Source: Rhinopithecus roxellana
Lineage: Eukaryota; Chordata; Mammalia; Primates; Cercopithecidae
Reading direction: 5' to 3'
Length of the DNA: 64,000 nt
NCBI RefSeq assembly: GCF_007565055.1
Contig: NC_044568.1
Span: 42,116,156 to 42,180,155, forward strand
Shown here piece by piece: positions 42,782 to 54,285 of the stretch. The number at the start of each line of letters is the position of its first letter. The stretch's first letter is position 1. The position numbers were made by a program, and so were the translations under genes. Below the pieces are notes generated by a model. The model was not told where the DNA came from and did no database searches. It saw nothing but the letters and a program-made list of their open reading frames with translations.

Positions 42782-43335
42782 GACATTCTGGGAGCAGACT
42801 ACAAATATACAATCTGGCTAAATTCCCCAGGTAAGGCCCTCTGCGTTACAAATAAATTGCTAATACCAAACTGAGAGCTTGGTGACCCACACAGTGTACA
42901 GCTAGGAAAGCAAACAAGGCACTCGTATCTCAGAGCCACATGGTTGATTTCAGTAACCAGCTTTTCTGTGCTACGGTCTCCTTTCCTCCAGTGAGCTTGT
43001 CCTCTACCTGCCTCAGCCCCTCACTCCCAAGGTCATATCCTGGACTGTGTCATTACCAGTAATTGCACTTACATAATCTCAACATAAAACACCCCACTCT
43101 CCAACCACCACCGTCTGTCTGTCCAGCTCATTGCCTTGAGCATCCAACTCCAATAGTCCTTTAGACTCACCCAGCCTGATCCTGCCCTTTTCTCTTGCCT
43201 CTCTTTCACGTCCTTAATTGTCACCTTACTGAGCTCCCAACTTTCATGGTCTTTCATTACAGGCATTGTTTACCTGCACCCTTGGCTCCCTTCCCAAATA
43301 ACTTCAACTCTCATTCCTGCTAACTCCTGGTAAAA
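42782..43335. other. Unassigned noncoding DNA
   Basis: C/T-rich, possibly an ancient LINE, with no identified family and no credible exon. Confidence 0.35.
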
Positions 43336-43527
43336 CCAGAACCCAGAAAACCTAACTCTCCACCAACTCTGCACCTGCCCAGTGCAGCTGACATGACTGG
43401 AGAAAGCCACTCAGTCATGCTAACGGTAAATCCAGAACCCAGAAAACCCAACTCTCCACCAACTCTGCACCTGCCCAGTGCAGCTGACATGGCTGGAGAA
43501 AGCCACTCAGTCATGCTAATGGTAAAT
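43336..43527 (+). repeat. 96-bp tandem duplication (two copies)
   Basis: 'ccagaacccagaaaacc' starts copies at 43336 and 43432. Copies 43336-43431 and 43432-43527 differ at only a few bases (for example ctaactc/ccaactc, gactgg/ggctgg, aacgg/aatgg). High identity implies a fairly recent duplication. Confidence 0.9.
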
Positions 43528-43787
43528 CCAAGATCACTCACCTCAGTGCCACCCAAAAGTCCCGCTGCATTTCCCTGACTCATTTGCTCTCCCACTCTCT
43601 TTGACTATTTCGTACTTTCCTCTCTCCACTCAAACCTTCAAACTCCTCTTCACTTATCCGCACTTGAAACCTATGACCCTGAGTTCCATGTCCCCAAGAA
43701 AGGAGAAGTTATCAGAAGATCCCACCCACCTGCAACCGTCACATCTGCCCACTGCATTTTCCTTGTTCCTCACTCAAGGATAAGCTT

Positions 43788-44013
43788 GTCCAACCCAGGG
43801 CCTGTGGGTCGCATGAGACCCAGGACAGCTTTGAATGCGGCCCAATACAAATGCGTAAACTTTCTTAAAACATTAGGAGACTTTTGGGCGATTTTTTTTT
43901 TTAGCTCATCAGCTATCGTTAGTGTTAGTGTATTTTACGTGTGGCCCAAGACAATGCTGCTTCTTGCAGTGTGGCCCAGGGAAGCCAAAAGCTTGAACAC
44001 CCTTGAAGGACAT
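43788..44013 (+). mobile_element. MER-type DNA transposon relic
   Basis: 'aagcttgtccaacccagggc', 'gctttgaatgcggcccaata', 'agctcatcagctatcgttag', 'tgtggcccaagacaatgctg' and 'agccaaaagcttgaacaccc' form a well-known interspersed sequence with related ends ('cttgtccaaccc' against reverse 'gggtgttcaag'). The family name is not certain. It has an internal T-run at 43896-43904. Confidence 0.6.
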
Positions 44014-44088
44014 CACTCCTCTATTCTCCTGTTTCTTTCCTGCATCGTCAATTTCCTCCTTTCTACTGTATCATTCTCTCTCTCTCTC

Positions 44089-44388
44089 TCTCTTTTTTTT
44101 CTTTGAGACAGAGTCTCGCTCTGTTGCCCAGGCTGGAATGCACTGGTGCAATCTCATCTTACTGCAACCTCTGCCTCCCGGGATCAAGCGATTCTCCTGC
44201 CTCAGCCTCCCGAGTAGTTCGGATTACAGGTGCCCACCCACCACTTCTGGCTAATTTTTGTACTTTTTTTTTTAGAGACGGATTTCACCTTGTTGACCAG
44301 GCTGGCCTTGAGCTCCTGACCTCAAGCAATCTATCTGCCTCGGTGTCCCAAAGTGCTGGAATTACAGGTGTGAGCCACCGTGCCCAGT
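44089..44388 (-). mobile_element. Alu (S-like), minus strand, with TSD
   Basis: 'gagacagagtctcgctctgt' through 'gagccaccgtgcccagtc'. The 16-bp TSD 'ctactgtatcattctc' lies at about 44063-44078 and 44389-44404. A (tc)n run joins the left TSD to the tail. Confidence 0.94.
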
Positions 44389-44404
44389 CCTACTGTATCA
44401 TTCT

Positions 44405-46260
44405 CATTGGCATGGAACAAACCAGTAATTCTCCCATCTTAAGAAAATAGTGCGTTAGGAAAACAGATCTCACATCCCCTTCCAGGTGCTGGATCTTTAC
44501 AGCAAAACTCAAAAGAACAGTCAATACTTGCTATCATCAGTTCTCCTTTTCCTTGTCTCTTCATTCCAATTCTGATTGCAAATATTTCTTAGAAATTCCT
44601 TGGGATGGCAGAGTCACAAGAAGAAGATCCACTTCAAAGAGGGGAGAGATGAAACTCTGGAGCACACTTTATTTCTAAGGTTCTAATAGGGGATTAAGAA
44701 AATACTTATGGTTTATGTGGGATGGAGAAATTGTTGAACACGTGAAGAATATAAATGTCTTCCGTAGTTAAAAAAGGAACCACTGGAATCAGGTAAACTA
44801 GCATGTATTAGATAATGTAACGTCAGATGTCATAACAAACAAACCTCAAATTGTATAATGGCTCCGACACAGTAAGTTTATGTCTCACCACATAAAGTTC
44901 AAAACAGATGTTCCTGATGAATGAGCAGCTCTTCTCCAAGTGGCAGTTCAGGCACCCGGACTCCTCCCATTTGTGGTTCTGCTGTTGTTAACAGATCACT
45001 GTGTTCATCTGCATCAAGTCATAAAAGGGAAAATAGAAGCAGGCCTGGAGCATGGGAAACTTTTGGTCCAAGTCTGGAAGTTGGGTGCATCAGCTCTGAT
45101 CACATTCTATTGGCCAGAATTCAGACACCTGGCCTCACCTCTTTGCAAGGAAGGCTGGGAAACAGAAGAGCTGAGTGCCCAAGAAGAGGAAATAGGTTTG
45201 GTAAAGAGTCAACCAGGCTCTGCAAATAATGGACGTTCTCCAAGGAGCAATGATTGGGCAAAGAGAAGATGATTTGCCCTCCAGGACTTTGTTCTGAATA
45301 AGCAGCTTGTCCTGGCCTGTATTCCCAGAGCAAGTCCCATCGTAAAACCACAGTTCCTCTTTCTTCAAGAAGAAAACCCTTAGAAAAGCAAACAATTCTA
45401 CACATTCCATCTACCTTTTCTGCCATTTGATATGTTTTGTGGGCTTCCAATTGGCTTTTCGGTATTCTATAAAAATGAGAGTCATCTTGTAGCCTGTCTA
45501 AGAGGCTTGTAGCCTAAGTCTCAGAGATAAGGGCTCTGCCACCAACTGGCAGTGAAGCTTGACTACCAGACCCCATGCCCTTGGGACTCAGGCTGTGACT
45601 CTGTGAAAAGGGAGTGGTCATGCCTGCCACTGCCAGGCTATTTGAGGATCAAAAACTTGCCAGTTTGCTCCAAATGATATTTACAACAGCCTTTGGTGGT
45701 TGAAAGCGTATAAACGTCCCTTGCACATTTCACAGATAGAACACCCGAGTTGGAAGGTGACATGCTTGACCCAGGGAAACTCCAACTCCCAGTCCCCAGA
45801 CAAGAGGTAGTGGCTGAAACTGAGAGGAGGTGACAGCTTATAGGGAAGGAAGCAGAAAGGGGAAGCAGAAAAGCATGAGGAATGGTGTGAGGGGAAGAAC
45901 AAAGAAAATGTATGGACATTTATCCCAGAGCCCAGGGTTCTTTCCACAGTGCCCCCGCCAACCCTCAGTTCCCTGCTATTTACTCACCCTATAACCTGGT
46001 AATCTAGACACAGATGGAGAATTATAGAGAAGAACAGAGGGGAACCAAGAGCATTTGGAATCTCAGGAGCCTTCAAACTGGACAATGAACAGTGTCATCT
46101 CTCTCTGTGGTGAGTGGCCACCTAACTAAGGAGTGGGTCCCCCAGAACCAACCATGTGGCACAAGGCCCCTCCTCTTGCCCTTCTTCTAGTGTGGGATCC
46201 TGGAAGTCACTGTCGCAGGAATGCTGTATCTGCATGGGCTTGGACTCCTCGTATGCAAAG
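44405..46260. other. Gene-free, mostly unassigned DNA
   Basis: No exon is supported. Open frames at 44921-45272 (plus) and 45121-45450 (minus) overlap each other and lack any domain, signal peptide or splice context. Parts may be very old transposons. Confidence 0.4.
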
Positions 46261-46264
46261 AATT

Positions 46265-46412
46265 ATTATTTTTTAAGTGGTAAAATGTTAACAGTTGGTG
46301 GATCAGGGTTATGGAAATACAGGATTTCTTTATTCTATTTTTGCAAATTTGCTGTAAGTTTGAAATTGCTTGAAAATAAAAAGTTTAAAAAAAGAAGAAG
46401 AAGAAGAAGAAG
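46265..46412 (+). mobile_element. L1M-type 3' end with (AAG)n tail
   Basis: 'gtggtaaaatgttaacagtt', 'ggtggatcagggttatggaa' and 'gcttgaaaataaaaagttta' are typical of old L1 3' ends. (aag)n at 46391-46414. Confidence 0.65.
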
Positions 46413-46414
46413 AA

Positions 46415-46722
46415 GTGCTGGGCATGGTGGCTCACACCTGTAATCCCAACACTTTGGGAGGCCAAGGCAGGCAGATCACAAAGGCAGGAGTCCAACACCA
46501 GCCTGGCCAATATAGTGAAACCCCATCTCTACTAAAAATACAAAAATTAGCGGGGCCTGGTGGCAGGCGCTTGTAGTGCCAGCTACTAAGGAGGCTGAAG
46601 AAGGAGAATTGCTTGAATTCGGGAGGTGGAGGTTGCAGTGAGCCGAGATCACGCAACTGCACTCCAGCCTGGACAACAGAGTGAGACTCCGTCTCAAAAA
46701 AAAGAAGAAGAAGAAGAAGAAC
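46415..46722 (+). mobile_element. Alu (S-like), plus strand
   Basis: 'tgctgggcatggtggctcac' through an (aag)n tail. 'agaagaagaagaa' occurs on both sides. Confidence 0.92.
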
Positions 46723-46810
46723 CCAGAAACCCCCTCATGACCTCTTCCATCACAGTGGCTCCTAATACTTAGACTAGTTATTTCTGTTTAAATCATAGAA
46801 AAAGTGACTG

Positions 46811-47103
46811 CGTGCACTGGGTGCTCATGCCTCTAATCCCAGCACTTTGGGAAGCTGAGGTAGGAGGATTACCCGAGCCCAAGAGTTCGAGAACAGCCTA
46901 GGCAATGTAGTGAGGCCCCATCTCTACCAAAAAAAAAAAAAAAAAAAAATTAGCCAGGCATGGTGGTACAAGCCTGTGGCCCTAGCTACTAGAGAGGCTG
47001 AGGTGTGAGGATCACTTGAGCCTGGGAGGCCAAGGCTGCAGTGAGCCAGAGGGTGACAGAGTGAAATGCTGTCTCAAAAAAAAGAAAAAAAAAAAAGAAA
47101 AAA
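46811..47103 (+). mobile_element. Alu (J-like), plus strand
   Basis: 'gcgtgcactgggtgctcatg' through 'aaaaaaagaaaaaaaaaaaa'. The middle A-run at 46930-46951 is unusually long. Confidence 0.87.
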
Positions 47104-47141
47104 ACTGAATCATACACAAAGCATTCCTTTATGCCTGACTT

Positions 47142-47294
47142 CTTTTCTTTTTTTTGAGACAGCATCTCGCTCTGTCGCCCAGACTGGAGTGCAGTGGCAC
47201 GATCACGGCTCACTCCAGCCTCAACCTCAGCTATCCTCCCACCTCAGCTCCCCTAGCAGCTAGGACTACAGGCATGAGCCACTGCACCTGGCCT
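47142..47294 (-). mobile_element. Alu left monomer, minus strand
   Basis: 'gagacagcatctcgctctgt' through 'gagccactgcacctggcc', one arm only. Confidence 0.85.
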
Positions 47295-47547
47295 GTGCTC
47301 GACTTCTTTCATTCAGCATTATGTTTAGGAGATTCAGCCATATCTTTGCTTGTCCTTTTACTTCATCCTCATTCCTCCACAGTATTCCATTGTAAGAATG
47401 TATCATATATGGGTGGGACTTCCAGAATGACTGAGTGGGGAAGCTCTGAAACACCCACCCACACACACAAAGCCCTCATTCTTTTCTCATTAAGGTTCAA
47501 GACTTTTCAAAGTAAACACTTCTCAATTTCTTACATACTGTGTTAGT

Positions 47548-47834
47548 TTTTTCTTTTTTCTTTTCTTGAGACAGAATCTCGCTCTGTCACCCATTATTCT
47601 ACCTACTACTTATAATTTTGATCAATCTCCAGTTTTCAAATGGTTATTTTTTCTCACAGTTTTGTTATAAGTTTTGTATTTTGTTGTAAATTTTGCTAAG
47701 TTTTGTATTTTTAGTAGAAATGGGGTTTTGCCATGTTGGCCAGGCTGGTCTCAAACACCTGACCTCAGGTAATCCACCTGCCTCAGCCTCCCACAGTGCT
47801 GGGATTAGAGAGGCGTGAGCCACCGTGCCCTGCC
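47548..47834 (-). mobile_element. Alu with non-Alu middle segment, minus strand
   Basis: The Alu tail and first bases (47548-47592, 'gagacagaatctcgctctgt') and the Alu far half (47697-47834, 'tatttttagtagaaatgggg' to 'caccgtgccctgcc') are separated by about 100 bp of unrelated AT-rich text. Confidence 0.7.
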
Positions 47835-48673
47835 AAGAGAAATTATTTTTAAGAGAACCAATAGAAATTCTGGATTTTAAAAGTATAGTAACTAAAATGA
47901 AAATTTCCCTGGAGGGACTTAAAAGCAAATTTGAGCTGACAAACTAAAGAATCGGCGATCTTGAGGATAGATCAGCAGAGGTTATACAAGCTGAATAATA
48001 GAGAGAAAAAAGACTGAAGAAAATGAACAGAGACTCAGAAGCCTGTGGCCCATCATCAAATGCACCAACATCCTGGTAACAGGACTCTGAGAAAGAGGGA
48101 AAAGATAGAGAAATTGGCAGAAAAAAATATTCAGAGAAAAAAATGGCTGAAAAATTCCAAAATTTGATGAAAACATTAATCTACACATCCTAGAATCTGA
48201 ATGAGCCAGAAGTAGGATAGACTCAAAGAGATCCACACATGAGCACATTATAATTATACTGTTGAAAGGAAAAAAATAAAAATTTGAAAGCAGAAAAGAA
48301 AATCCATCATATAGATAGAAATGACAATAAGATTAAGACATGACTTTTGTCAAAAACAAAGGAGGAATACACAACAAACTAGGAATAGAAGGAAACTACC
48401 TGAACATAGTTATGTACAGATTTAAAAAAACCTGACAGTGAAAGACTGAAAGCTTGTTCTCTAAGACCAGGAACAAGTAAGTATGCCTGCTTTTACCACT
48501 TCTAATAACATAGTACTGGAATCCTAGCCAGAGCATTTAGGCAAGAAAGAGAAATAATTCATACTTTCATTCATACTGACAATGTAGAAGTACAATTACC
48601 TCTATTTGCAGATGACATGATCCTATATGTAGCAAACCCTAAAAATTACGTCCCTTAAAAAACTATTAGAACT

Positions 48674-49005
48674 GGCCGGGCACGGTGGCTCAAGCCTGTA
48701 ATCCCAGCACTTTGGGAGGCCGAGACGGGCGGATCACGAGGTCAGGAGATCGAGACCATCCTGGCTAACATGGTGAAACCCTGTCGCTACTAAAAATACA
48801 AAAAAAAAAAAAAAACTAGCCGGGCGAGGTGGCGGCGCCTGTAGTCCCAGCTACTCGGGAGGCTAAGGCAGGAGAATGGCGTGAACCCGGGAGGCGGAGC
48901 TTGCAGTGAGCTGAGATCTGGCCACTGCACTCCAGCCTGGGTGACAGAGCAAGGCTCCGTCTCAAAAACAAACAAACAAACAAAAAAACAAAAACAAAAA
49001 CAAAA
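48674..49005 (+). mobile_element. AluY, Old World monkey type, with TSD
   Basis: 'ggccgggcacggtggctcaa' with 'gagatctggccactgcactc'. TSD 'aaaactattagaact' at about 48658-48673 and 49004-49018. (caaa)n tail. Confidence 0.95.
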
Positions 49006-49075
49006 ACTATTAGAACTAACAAACCATTCAGTAAAGTTGCAGGACACAAAATGGACACATAAAAGTCAATTGCAG

Positions 49076-49373
49076 CTGGGCACAGTGGCTTGTGCCTGTA
49101 ATCCCAGCGCTTCGGGAGTTCAAGGCAGATGTATCACTTGAGCTCACAAGTTCAAGACCAGCCTGGGCAATATGGCAAAACCCTGTCCCTACAAAAAATA
49201 CAAAAATTCACTGAGTGTGGTGGTGCACACTTGTGGTCCTAGCTACTTGGGATGGTGAGGCGAGAGGATGGTTTGAACCTGGGAGGCAGAGGTTGCAGGG
49301 AGCTGAGATCACACCACTGTGCTCCAGCCTGGGTGACAGAGCCAGATCTTGTCCAAAAAAAAAAAAAAAAAAA
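49076..49373 (+). mobile_element. Alu (S-like), plus strand, with TSD
   Basis: 'agctgggcacagtggcttgt' through an A-run. 'tcaattgca' on both sides. Confidence 0.92.
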
Positions 49374-49790
49374 AATCAATTGCATCTCCACACACTAACA
49401 ATTAACAATCTGAAAATAAAACTAAGAAAATAATTCCATTTACAATAGCATCAAAAAGAATAAAATATGTAGGAATAAACCTAACCTAACCAACAAGATG
49501 AAAGGCTTATATGTTGAAAACTACAAATGTTTCTGAAAGAAATAAAGACACAAATAAACGGAAAGACATCCTATGTTCATGGATCAAAAGATTTAATATT
49601 GTTAAGATGTCAATAGTAACCAAAGCAATCTACAAATTTAAACCAATCCCTATCAAAATCCCAACATCATTTTTTTAAAAAATTCTAAAATTTATATGGA
49701 AACTCAAGAGAACCCAAATTGCCAAACTAATATTGAAAGAGAAAAACAAAGTTGGAAACCTCACACTTTCTGACTTAAAAACATACTACA

Positions 49791-49946
49791 GGCTAGGCAG
49801 TGTGGCTCATGTTTATAACCCCAGCACTTTGAGAGGTCAAAGTAGGAGAAATGCTTGACGCCCGGAGTTTGAGGCCAGCCTGGGCAACAAAGTGAGACCT
49901 CATCTCTACAAATAATAATAATAATAAAATAAAAGTAAATAATAAA
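49791..49946 (+). mobile_element. FLAM-like Alu monomer, with TSD
   Basis: 'aggctaggcagtgtggctca' through an (aat)n tail. 'aaaaacatactaca' / 'aaaaacatactgca' flank it. Confidence 0.88.
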
Positions 49947-50492
49947 AAACATACTGCAAAGCAACAGTAATCAAAGCAGTGTGGTACCAGTATAAAGACA
50001 GACATATAAATGACTGGTACAAAATACAGAGCCCAGAAATAAACTCTTGTTCATATGGTCAAATGAGCTTTGACAGGAGTGCGAAGACTACACAATGAAG
50101 AAAGGACAGTCTCTTCAACAAATGGTATGGGAGAACTGAATATCCACATACAGAAGAATAAAGTTAGATCCTTACTTTATACACCATATACAAAAATTAA
50201 CTCAAAATGGACCCAGAAGCCTAAATGTAAAAAATAAACTATAAAACTTTTAGGAGAAAACATACAAGAAAGCTTCATGACATCAGACTTGGCAAGGATT
50301 TTCTGGTTATCATACCAAAAGCACAGATAACAAAAGTAAAAATGGATAAATTAAACTACATCAAAATCTAAAACTTCTGTGCATCAAATGACACAATCAA
50401 CAGAGTGAAAAGACAACCTACAGAACGAGAGACTATACTACTATACTTGCAACTACATATCCAGGGTTAATATTCAAAATATATGAGGAACT

Positions 50493-50779
50493 TGGCCGGG
50501 TGCAGTGACTCACGCCTGTAATCCCAGCACTTTGGGAAGCCAAGGCAGGTGGTTCACTTGAAATCAGGAGTTCGAGACCAGCCTAACCAACATGGTGAAA
50601 CCCCATCTCTACTAAAAATACAAAAAATTAGCCAGGTGTGGTTGTGTGCACTGTAATACCAGCTACTTGGTAGGCTGAGGCAGGAGAATTGCTTAAATCC
50701 AGGAGGCAGAGGCAGCAGTGAGCTGAGATCACACCACTGCACTCCAGCCTGGGTGACAAAGTGAGACTCTGTCTCAAAA

Positions 50780-50823
<44 letters not shown>

Positions 50824-50846
50824 ATATATATATATATATATATATG
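50493..50846 (+). mobile_element. Alu (S-like), plus strand, microsatellite tail, with TSD
   Basis: 'ggccgggtgcagtgactcac' through (aaat)n of about 12 units (50775-50822) and (at)n (50822-50846). TSD 'tatgaggaa' on both sides (50483 and 50844). Confidence 0.93.
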
Positions 50847-51173
50847 AGGAATTCCTGCAACACAATAAGAAAAAGACACCCAATTTTTAAATGAGCAAAG
50901 GACTTGAATAGGTATTTCTCCTAGAAAGATATACAAATGGCCAAGGTGAAAAAGCGTTTAACATCATTAATCATTAGGAAACTGCAAATCAAGACAAATA
51001 TCAATCCACACCCATTAGGATGACTGAAAATAAAAAAAGACAGAAAATAACAAGTGATGGCAAGGATGTGGAGGAATTGGAACTCTTGTTCACTGTTGGT
51101 GGGAATATAAAATAGTATAGCCACTATGGAAAACAGTATGGTGGTTCCCGAAAAAATTAAAAGTAGAATTACT

Positions 51174-51478
51174 GGCCAGGTGCGGTGGCTCATGTCTGTA
51201 ATCCCAGCACTTTGGGAAGCCGAGGCGGGTGGATCACGAGGTCAGGAGATCGAGACCATCCTGGCTAACACGGTGAAACCCTGTCTCTACTAAAAATACA
51301 AAAAATTAGCCGGGCGTGGTGGCGGGCGCCTGTAGTCCCAGCTACTCAGGAGGCTGAGGCAGCAGAAAGGCATGAACCCAGTGGGCGGAGCTTGCAGTGA
51401 GCCGAGATCGCGCCACTGTACTCCAGCCTGGGCGACAGAGCGAGACCTCGTCTCAAAAAAAAAAAAAAAAAAAAAAAA
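51174..51478 (+). mobile_element. AluY-type, plus strand, with TSD
   Basis: 'ggccaggtgcggtggctcat' with 'ggagcttgcagtgagccgag'. TSD 'aaaagtagaattact' at about 51159-51173 and 51476-51490. Confidence 0.94.
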
Positions 51479-51965
51479 AGTAGAATTACTATGTGATCCA
51501 GACATTCCTTTTCTGGGTGTGTATCTAAAAGAACTGAAAGCAGGATCGTGAACAGATATCTGCACATTCATGTTCACTGTGGCATTTTTCATAACAGTCA
51601 AGAGGTGTAAGCAGCCCAAGTGTCCATCAAGAGATGAATGCACAAACCAGATGTGGCATATACACAAATTGAATATTATTCATTAAAAAGGAAGGAAATT
51701 CTGACACATACTACAACATGGATGACTTTGAGAATATTATGCCAAGTAAAATAAGCCAGTCTCAAAAGGCAAATACTGTGTAATTTCCCTCATGTGACGT
51801 AACTAGAGTAGTCAAATTCACAGAGACGGAAAGTACAATGGTGGTTGCCAAAGGCTGTGGGGGATGAGGGAATGGGGAGCTGTTTAATGGGCATAGAGCT
51901 CCATTTTGCAAAATGAAGATGTTCTAGACACTGCTCACACATCAATGCAAGTGTAGCTAACACTA

Positions 51966-52260
51966 AGAGATCGAGCTGACTGGTATCTCTTCCGATGAAG
52001 ATACTAATCCTATCAGATCAAGGCCCCATCCTTATGACCTATTTAACCTTAAATACAGCCATACTGGGGCTTCAACATATGGATTTTTGGAGACACAAAC
52101 ATTCAGTTTGTAACAAGCTCTGGGAAGGTGGAATGTGATTGCCAGAGTTTCCATGTTATATCATTTTATTTTTTTCTTTTATTTCCGTGGGACCCTGCTT
52201 GATAACATGTTATATCATTTTAAATTCCCAGTTTTTAATTTAAAAATTTTGGAGACATGT
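51966..52260. other. Junction between the two L1 elements
   Basis: AT-rich, no gene. 'cttatgacctatttaacctt' and 'ggcttcaacatatggatttt' resemble an old LTR or L1 flank. Not assigned. Confidence 0.35.
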
Positions 52261-52625
52261 CAAAAAATGGGAAAGTATGACCTATACATTAGGTGAGGGA
52301 GAGTAGTCAATAGAAGCTGTCTCCTGAGGAAGCCCAAACACTGAACTGTGAGATGACAACTTTAAGTCAACTGCTATAAATATGTTCAATGAACACAAAT
52401 AAACCATGTTTAAAGAATTAAAGTATACAAACAATGTCTCACCCATAGAGAATACCAATAAAGAGACAGAAATTGTAAAATAAGGAACAAACAGAAATTC
52501 TGGAGTTGAAAAATATAATAACTGAAATGAAAAAATTCACTGGAAGGGCTCCAAAGCAGCCTTGAGCTGGCAGAAGGAATAATTTGTGAACTTGAAGATA
52601 GGTTAATTAAGATTATCCAGTCTTG

Positions 52626-52905
52626 GCCAGGCGCAGTGGCTCACGCCTATAATCCTAGCACTTTGGGAGGCTAAGGTGGGCAGATCACCTGAGGTCAGGA
52701 GTTTGAGACTAGTCTGGCCAATGTGGTGAAACCCTGTTTCTACTAAAAACACAAAAAATAGCCGGGCATGTGGTGGTGTATGCCTGTAATCCCAGCTACT
52801 CGGAGGCTGAAGTGGGAGAATCGCTTGAACACCAGAGGCAGAAGTTGCAGTGAGCCGAGATTGTCCAGGCTGGGCAACACAGCGAGAGTCTGTCAAAAAA
52901 GAAAG
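52626..52905 (+). mobile_element. Alu (S-like), plus strand, tail expanded to a 230-bp microsatellite
   Basis: 'ggccaggcgcagtggctcac' through 'gagagtctgtcaaaaaagaa'. TSD 'aagattatccagtct' at about 52610-52624 and 53136-53150 encloses both the Alu and the following purine repeat. Confidence 0.93.
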
Positions 52906-52916
52906 AAAAGAAAGAA

Positions 52917-52947
<31 letters not shown>

Positions 52948-53135
52948 AGAGAGAGAGAGGAAGGAAGGAAGGAAGGAAGGAAGGAAGGAAGGAAGGAAGG
53001 AAGGAAGGAAGGGAGGGAGGGAGGGAGGGAGGGAGGGAGGGAGGGAGGGAGGGAAGGAAGGAAGGAAGGAAGGAAGGAAGGAAGGAAGGAAGGAAGGAGG
53101 GAAGGAAGGAGGGAAGGGAGAAAGAGAGAAAGAAA
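52899..53135 (+). repeat. (AAAG)(CAAG)(GA)(GGAA)(GGGA)(GGAA)n polypurine microsatellite
   Basis: Ordered blocks: aaag at 52899-52918, caag about 7 units (52919-52946), ga (52947-52959), ggaa about 13 units (52959-53010), ggga about 11 units (53010-53054), ggaa about 11 units (53054-53098), then ggga/aaga to 53135. It lies inside the Alu's target duplication. Confidence 0.95.
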
Positions 53136-53537
53136 GATTATCCAGTCTATAAAATGGTTGAGGGCAGGGAATGAAAAATGTGAACAGAGCCTCAGAGACC
53201 TGTGTTATGCTATCAAACATACCAATATATGTGTAGTGAGAGTCCCAGAAGGAGAAAAGAGAAAAAAGTAAAAAAAAATTTGAAAAAGCAATGGCTGAAA
53301 GCTTTCCTAACTTAATGAGCAACATTAATCCTCACATTTAAGAATCTATCAGTGTGAAGCTGGGTTAGGGAAAAAAAGAATCTCAATGAACTTAAAGTAA
53401 GATAAACTCAAAGAGACCATCACCTAGACACATTATTGTAAAACATTAGAAAGACAGCTAAAGAGAGAATCTTGAGAGCAGCAAGAGAAAACCCATTCAT
53501 CATAGACAAAGGATCCTCAATAAGATTAATAGCTGTT

Positions 53538-53828
53538 GGCTGGGCATGGTGGCTCACACTTGTAATCTCAGCACTTTGGGAGGCCAAGGCAGGCAGATCA
53601 CCTGAAGTCAGGAGCTCTGGACCAACCTGGCAACGTGGTGAAGTCTCATTTCTACTACAAATACAAAAATTAGCTGGATGTGGTGGTGCACGTCTGTACT
53701 CCCAGCTACTCAGGAGGCTGAGGCAGGAGAATTGCTTGAACCCGAGAGATGGAGGTTGTAGTGAGCCAAGATCACGCCACTGCACTCCAGCCTGGGCAAC
53801 AGAGCTAGACTCCATCTCAAAAAGAAAA
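53538..53828 (+). mobile_element. Alu (S-like), plus strand
   Basis: 'ggctgggcatggtggctcac' through 'ccatctcaaaaagaaaa'. 'aagattaa' on both flanks. Confidence 0.92.
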
Positions 53829-53987
53829 GATTAACAGGCGTTTTCTCACCAGAAATTATGGATTCCAGAAGGTAGTAGAATTGCCTATTCAAAGTGTTGA
53901 GAAAAAAAAAAAAGACTATCAACCAAGAATTTAATATTCAGCAAAACTGTCCTTCAAAAGCAAATTAGAAATAAAATATATTCCTAG

Positions 53988-54285
53988 GCCAGGCGCGGTG
54001 GCTCAAGCCTGTAATCCCAGCACTTTGGGAGGCCAAGACGGGCGGATCACGAGGTCAGGAGATTGAGACCATCCTGGCTAACATGGTGAAACCCCGTCTC
54101 TACTGAAAAATACAAAAAACTAGCCGGGCGAGGTGGCGGGCGCCTGTAGTCCCAGCTACTCGGGAGGCTGAGGCAGGAGAATGGCGTGAACCCGGGAGAC
54201 GGAGCTTGTAGTGAGCTGAGATCCGGCCACTGCACTCCAGCCCGAGCGACAGAGCAAGACTCTGTCTCAAAAAAAAAAAAAAAAA
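53988..54285 (+). mobile_element. AluY, Old World monkey type, with TSD
   Basis: 'ggccaggcgcggtggctcaa' with 'gagatccggccactgcactc'. TSD 'aaataaaatatattccta' at about 53970-53987 and 54291-54308. Confidence 0.95.

Larger units (their letters stand above)
47835..51965 (+). mobile_element. L1M-type element 1, sense, decayed, carrying five Alus
   Basis: 47850-48340 matches the ORF1-side part of an old L1 ('ggaaagatagagaaattgg', 'ctcaaagagatccacaca'). 48350-48660 jumps to the ORF2 reverse-transcriptase region ('cctctatttgcagatgacat', encoding F/L-A-D-D). Then the ORF2 end and 3' UTR run to 51965 ('ggtggttgccaaaggctgtg'). Alus interrupt it at 48674, 49076, 49791, 50493 and 51174. Frames are broken throughout; no functional protein. 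Confidence 0.75.

Noticed and set aside
43336..43527. CRISPR-like direct repeats
   Set aside because: Two adjacent copies without spacers in a primate genome; a simple tandem duplication.
44921..45450. Overlapping plus and minus open frames of about 100 residues
   Set aside because: No domain, no signal, both strands open over the same DNA; likely chance.
52603..53325. 240-residue minus-strand frame and 167-residue plus-strand frame over the GGAA repeat
   Set aside because: Built from microsatellite codons and Alu; not genes.
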